Origin: Anaerolinea thermophila
GTDB lineage: Bacteria > Chloroflexota > Anaerolineae > Anaerolineales > DRKV01
DNA: 27,072 nt
NCBI GenBank assembly: GCA_020722405.1
Contig: DYKW01000001.1
Coordinates: 18,880 to 45,951 of the forward strand
Direction: 5' to 3'
Shown piece by piece: positions 24,674 through 27,072 of this stretch. The translations under genes were made by a program, and so were the position numbers. How positions within the stretch are numbered: the first letter of the stretch is position 1; every line of letters starts with the position of its first letter. A model generated the notes under the pieces. It saw only the letters and a program-made list of their open reading frames with translations, was not told the DNA's origin and ran no database searches.

Positions 24674-24709
24674 AAAAAGACAAAGCACACTGATAATTCA
24701 GTGTGCTTT
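24674..24709 (-). terminator. Intrinsic terminator after tRNA-Gly
   Basis: A perfect 12-bp stem (AAAGCACACTGA / TCAGTGTGCTTT, 24682-24709) closes a 4-base loop. On the minus strand it is followed by GTCTTTTT, a classic Rho-independent terminator starting 2 bases after the tRNA. On the plus strand the same stem is followed by a short TTTA only, so it might also weakly stop transcription from the zinc-ribbon gene. Confidence 0.8.
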
Positions 24710-24710
24710 A

Positions 24711-24782
24711 AGCGGGCGATGGGACTCGAACCCACGACATTCAGCTTGGGAAGCTGACGTTCTACCACTGAACTACGCCCGC
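24711..24782 (-). tRNA. tRNA-Gly (anticodon CCC)
   Basis: A 72-base cloverleaf on the minus strand. The acceptor stem GCGGGCG/CGCCCGC is perfect, followed by D-arm GTTC..GAAC, anticodon stem TCAGC/GCTGA with loop TTCCCAA (anticodon CCC), T-arm GTGGG-TTCGAGT-CCCAT and discriminator U. No CCA is encoded. It has its own strong promoter upstream and terminator downstream, so it is a single-gene transcription unit. Confidence 0.96.
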
Positions 24783-24796
24783 ATGCTGTGAGCGGT

Positions 24797-24825
24797 ATTA
24801 TAGTCAGCCTGAGGGGTTGTGTCAA
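24797..24825 (-). promoter_or_regulatory. Perfect consensus sigma-70 promoter for tRNA-Gly
   Basis: On the minus strand, TTGACA (24825-24820) and TATAAT (24802-24797) match both consensus hexamers exactly, separated by the optimal 17 bases. The mature tRNA begins 15 bases after the -10, giving a leader of about 8 bases. This is the strongest promoter signal in the window. Confidence 0.93.
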
Positions 24826-24857
24826 GGTGAGATTTGTGAATTTAGCGTTTCCAGAAT

Positions 24858-25469
24858 TTAATGTACATTCTCAGTTTGTTGTGCTGTCTGGATAAATGTG
24901 TCTATGTCCTTGGATAGCATTAAAGGTAAGAATGCTACTATTTTTTCCCGTGGCCAATTCCACCACTGGATCATTTCCAATGCTTGTATCTGTTCATGTG
25001 TGAAACGATAGTGAATGATTTTGGCAGGATTCCCTGTTGCTATGGCATAGGGAGGAATATTACGAGTAACAACACTTCGCGCTGCAATAACTGCTCCGTT
25101 TCCTATATTAACACCAGAGAGAATCATTGCATCTTTCCCAAGCCAAACATCATTGCCAATAATTACATCTCCTTTAGAACGAGGATGTCCGGAAATGTTT
25201 CTGGCTTCTGGGAATATGACGGGAAAAGGATAAGTAGTTGCCCAATCTACGCGATGTTCTCCACCTAATAGGATGACCACTCCTTCAGCAATCGAACAAA
25301 AACGACCGATTTCCAATCGTGTCCCTTCTCCCCAAGATAGTACTCTGGGAAAACCGTAAGTGTACTCCCCAATTTTATACTGACTAAGTGACGGGAGTGT
25401 TTTGGTGTAGATTGGTTTATGAGGAAAGAATATTTTCTTAAGTGTGTGTAATATCTTCTTGCACAACAT
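24858..25469 (-). CDS. Hexapeptide-repeat acetyltransferase, CatB/Vat (XAT) type
   Basis: A 203-residue left-handed beta-helix acyltransferase close to the usual XAT length. Hexapeptide repeats are visible (RLEIGRFCSIAEGVVILLGG, then DVIIGNDVWLGKDAMILSGV, NIGNGAVIAARSVVTRNIPP). The family loop G-G-E-H72-R-x-D-W with TTYPF carries the expected catalytic histidine. The end, PAKIIHYRF followed by a helical WWNWPREKI segment, is typical. These enzymes move an acetyl group from acetyl-CoA to hydroxyls of antibiotics (chloramphenicol, streptogramin) or, more often in chromosomal copies, sugars of surface polysaccharides. The substrate here is unknown and drug resistance should not be assumed. The ATG at 25469 is the only start before an upstream in-frame stop and lacks a clear ribosome binding site. 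The gene looks more A+T rich than the sensor operon and lies beside mobile-element debris, which hints at transfer. Confidence 0.9.
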   Translation of the reverse strand: MLCKKILHTLKKIFFPHKPIYTKTLPSLSQYKIGEYTYGFPRVLSWGEGTRLEIGRFCSIAEGVVILLGGEHRVDWATTYPFPVIFPEARNISGHPRSKGDVIIGNDVWLGKDAMILSGVNIGNGAVIAARSVVTRNIPPYAIATGNPAKIIHYRFTHEQIQALEMIQWWNWPREKIVAFLPLMLSKDIDTFIQTAQQTENVH

Positions 25470-25611
25470 AGTATTGAAATTGCAACTGGACTCCGGCGTT
25501 TTTTATTTGACCGCAGATTTACACGGGTTTTCGCCTTTGAGAGCAAAACTGTGCCGAAAGGCCAAACAAGACTATGAACTTTGTGAAAGCCTGAGGTGAG
25601 TGCTTACAGGA
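25470..25611. other. Non-coding stretch between acyltransferase and intron tail
   Basis: No credible gene is seen. It may be leftover sequence of the group II intron (domain IV or the end of its reverse-transcriptase gene), since it leads directly into the domain V-like structure on the plus strand. I do not recognise reverse-transcriptase or HNH residues in the two short open frames here. Confidence 0.35.
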
Positions 25612-25704
25612 AAGCCGGATGAGGGAAAATCGCATGTCCAGTTTGACGAGGGGGAGTAGACTGTAATGTATTGAGACGCGAACGGGAAAACCCTGAAACG
25701 AGTC
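25612..25704 (+). mobile_element. Group II intron tail: domain V and 5' side of domain VI (degenerate)
   Basis: Bases 25612-25644 have the layout of intron domain V. An AGCC start with the AGC triad is followed by a GGAT/GTCC arm, a GAAA-type loop and a closing AGTTT. It resembles the familiar bacterial form GAGCCGGATGCGG-loop-CCGCACGTCCGGTTC. Two stem positions are mismatched (A in TGAGG, and A in TCCAGTTT where the pairing G is expected), so the ribozyme is probably decayed. The next bases, GAGGGGGAGTAGA, fit the 5' side of domain VI and can pair with TCTACTC at 26938-26944 beyond the insertion sequence. No reverse transcriptase gene is present. This is recognition by eye, not a covariance-model hit. 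Confidence 0.5.
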
Positions 25705-25706
25705 TA

Positions 25707-25734
25707 GTACTCTGTCAAGCGTGATTTGATGGGT
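25707..25734 (+). repeat. IS630 left terminal inverted repeat
   Basis: Begins GTACTCTGTCAAG and continues to TTGATGGGT. It matches the reverse complement of 26880-26907 at 25 of 28 positions (mismatches at 25720, 25721 and 25725); the outer 13 bases are identical. It lies directly inside the TA duplication. Confidence 0.93.
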
Positions 25735-25777
25735 TAGGCTGATTGTGGTATCCTGCTTTCCAAAAAAAGGAGGCAGG

Positions 25778-26899
25778 ATGGCCAAGAGATACATCGTCAC
25801 CTTGAGTGCCGAGGAGCAACAGACCTTACACAATCTGACTAACTCTGGCACTCACCGCGCCCGCAAAATCACTCATGCGCGTATTCTCCTCAAGGTTGGT
25901 GAAGGTTGGTCGGATCAACAAATCAGTGACGCATTGGATGTGAGTGTCTCAACCATCGAACGGGTGCGCCAGCACTTTGTGCTGGATGGGTTGGAGGCTG
26001 CTCTAAATCGGCGTTCCCCTGTCCGCGAGTACAGCCGAAAGTTCGACGGTGAGCGAGAAGCACATCTGATTGCCCTGGTTTGTGGCAAGCCGCCTGACGG
26101 ACATGCGCGCTGGAGTCTGCGCTTGCTGGCTGACCAACTGGTGGAGTTAGAGTACATTGACAGCGTCTCGCACGAAACCGTCCGACAGGTCTTGAACGAC
26201 AACGAACTGAAGCCTTGGCTCAAGAAGGAATGGTGTATTCCGCCGCAAGCCAATGCCGAGTTTGTTTACCATATAGAAGGCGTGTTGGACGTGTACAAAC
26301 GCGCTGCGGAGCCGACCCATCTCATCGTGTGTTTTGACGAGATCCCCGAACAACTGGTAAGCGAGACACGGTTGCCACTCCCGGCAGAACCAGGCCAGCC
26401 GAAACGTTACGATTATGAGTATCGTCGCGAGGGGGTCGTCAATTTGTTTATGTTCTTCGCTCCTCTGCAAAATTGGCGGCACGTCAAAGTCACCGATTGG
26501 CGCACCAAAGCCGACTGGGCCGAATGTATGCGTGACTTGGTTGACGTCCACTTTCCTGACGCTGAAAAGGTCACTGTGGTCCAAGATCAACTGAACACGC
26601 ATGACCCAGCGGCCTTGTACGAGGTGTTTCCACCGGCCGAGGCAAAGCGTATTCTGGATCGGTTGGAGTTCCACTTTACACCCAAGCATGGCAGTTGGCT
26701 CAACATGGCGGAGATCGAACTCAGCGTACTTAATCAACAATGTCTTGACCGATATATCTCCGACAAGCTAACCTTGGCTGAGGAAACACTGGCTTGGGAG
26801 ACGAGGCGTAATGGCAATGGTGCAACCGTCAACTGGCGTTTCACAACCGAAGATGCCCGTATCAAACTCAAGCGCCTCTACCCATCAATTCAGCCTTGA
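25778..26899 (+). CDS. IS630-family DDE transposase
   Basis: A 373-residue transposase with all domains intact. An N-terminal helix-turn-helix lies at about residues 25-75 (ITHARILLKVGEGWSDQQIS, DVSVSTIERVRQHF), followed by a second DNA-binding segment at about 85-150 and the DDE catalytic core. Candidate catalytic residues are D187 (IVCFDE), D270 (VVQDQLNTH) and E312 in GSWLNMAEIELS, the usual IS630 signature. The start is the ATG preceded by AAGGAGG. A GTG 33 bases earlier is in frame, but the Shine-Dalgarno sequence lies after it. The gene fills the element from just inside the left repeat to within the right repeat. It catalyses cut-and-paste movement into TA sites. No frameshift is seen, unlike IS630 members that need two reading frames. 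Confidence 0.95.
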   Translation: MAKRYIVTLSAEEQQTLHNLTNSGTHRARKITHARILLKVGEGWSDQQISDALDVSVSTIERVRQHFVLDGLEAALNRRSPVREYSRKFDGEREAHLIALVCGKPPDGHARWSLRLLADQLVELEYIDSVSHETVRQVLNDNELKPWLKKEWCIPPQANAEFVYHIEGVLDVYKRAAEPTHLIVCFDEIPEQLVSETRLPLPAEPGQPKRYDYEYRREGVVNLFMFFAPLQNWRHVKVTDWRTKADWAECMRDLVDVHFPDAEKVTVVQDQLNTHDPAALYEVFPPAEAKRILDRLEFHFTPKHGSWLNMAEIELSVLNQQCLDRYISDKLTLAEETLAWETRRNGNGATVNWRFTTEDARIKLKRLYPSIQP

Positions 26900-26907
26900 C
26901 AGAGTAC
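26880..26907 (+). repeat. IS630 right terminal inverted repeat
   Basis: Ends CTTGACAGAGTAC before TA and is the inverted partner of 25707-25734. It contains the transposase stop codon (26897-26899). Confidence 0.93.
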
Positions 26908-26909
26908 TA

Positions 26910-26947
26910 GGCTGGAGTCTAACCATTGATGATGCCATCTACTCTAC
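26910..26947 (+). mobile_element. 3' remainder of the group II intron domain VI (tentative)
   Basis: Joining this segment to 25704 across the insertion sequence restores a stem GAGTAGA (25654-25660) / TCTACTC (26938-26944), followed by CTAC. That is a plausible intron 3' end, since group II introns end in A-pyrimidine. The loop between the arms is long, so the exact structure and end are uncertain. Confidence 0.35.
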
Positions 26948-27072
26948 TGTCCATCTGTGGATTAAGGAAAAGATATTTCGACTATCCGCTGGTTTTCGCC
27001 AGATTCTAGTTACAAGTTACCTATTTTCCGCTACCCTTCAGGTAGGGTTTGGTTGGATAGGCGATATCGCCA
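26948..27072. other. Unassigned right edge
   Basis: If the intron reading is right, this is 3' exon or flanking sequence. One plus-strand frame is open to the window edge (reading ..VHLWIKEKIFRLSAGFRQ..), but no start or recognisable domain is visible, so no gene is called. A short hairpin CTACC/GGTAG lies at 27031-27045. Confidence 0.3.

Larger units (their letters stand above)
25705..26909 (+). mobile_element. IS630-family insertion sequence, complete
   Basis: A complete element of about 1.2 kb. Terminal inverted repeats of 28 bases (GTACTCTGTCAAG outermost) enclose a single transposase gene, and both ends are bounded by TA (25705-25706 and 26908-26909). That is the TA target duplication expected for IS630/Tc1-type transposition. 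The transposase stop lies inside the right repeat. Ends and gene are undamaged, so the copy may be active. It appears to split an older group II intron tail. Confidence 0.93.

Noticed and set aside
24643..24825. 60-codon open frame on the minus strand
   Set aside because: It lies across the tRNA-Gly gene, its terminator and its promoter.
24858..25469. Chloramphenicol or streptogramin resistance gene
   Set aside because: The fold matches the XAT family, but most chromosomal members modify sugars and nothing in the sequence points to a drug substrate.
25519..25851. 110-codon minus-strand frame across the IS left end
   Set aside because: It crosses the transposon boundary and the intron tail; a chance frame.
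1..27072. CRISPR array, tandem repeats, prophage or secretion genes
   Set aside because: No regularly spaced repeats, no Cas proteins and no phage or secretion-system proteins were seen on either strand.

Overview
The window looks like a chromosomal stretch of a filamentous-type Chloroflexota bacterium (Anaerolineae or a relative). This is inferred from the moderate base composition, the very long operon of GAF-domain sensors and the NMT1-like lipoprotein. No ribosomal RNA or marker gene is present to prove it. About 24 kb (bases 1-24110) is one tightly packed minus-strand gene train. The right end (24311-27072) is a patchwork of a small zinc-ribbon gene, a tRNA, an acyltransferase, an intact IS630-type element and debris of a group II intron.

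Read in the direction of transcription (24110 down to 1), the train starts with two stand-alone response-regulator receiver proteins. A 120-base gap with a hairpin follows. Next come a soluble multi-GAF protein with an MshEN-like N-terminus, a multi-pass membrane GAF protein, five Cache-HAMP-GAF receptors (one separated from the others by an NMT1/SsuA-like substrate-binding lipoprotein) and two more multi-pass GAF proteins. It ends with a ParA/Soj-type ATPase and the beginning of a PAS-GAF protein that runs off the window. Genes after the gap are joined by overlaps of 1-29 bases or gaps of at most 20 bases, and most have a clear AGGAG/GGAG-type ribosome binding site, so they are probably co-transcribed and translationally coupled.

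The nine GAF sensors share one plan: a variable N-terminal input unit, a coiled coil, GAF core(s), in most a tryptophan-containing linker and a short second GAF-like unit, and a C-terminal stub that looks like only the start of another GAF domain. None has a histidine kinase, GGDEF, EAL, phosphatase or MCP signalling domain. The assembly reads as a many-input sensory array whose output enzyme is missing from the window. The incomplete PAS-GAF gene at bases 1-805 or a gene beyond it is the obvious place for a kinase, and the two receiver proteins are candidate phosphate acceptors. ParA could position such an array in the cell. These last points are inference.

Right of the train, a divergent intergenic region leads to a plus-strand 100-residue zinc-ribbon protein. 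Then come a minus-strand tRNA-Gly(CCC) with a perfect consensus sigma-70 promoter and a hairpin terminator, and an A+T-rich hexapeptide-repeat acyltransferase. A 1.2 kb IS630-family insertion lies at a TA dinucleotide, apparently inside domain VI of a degenerate group II intron tail.
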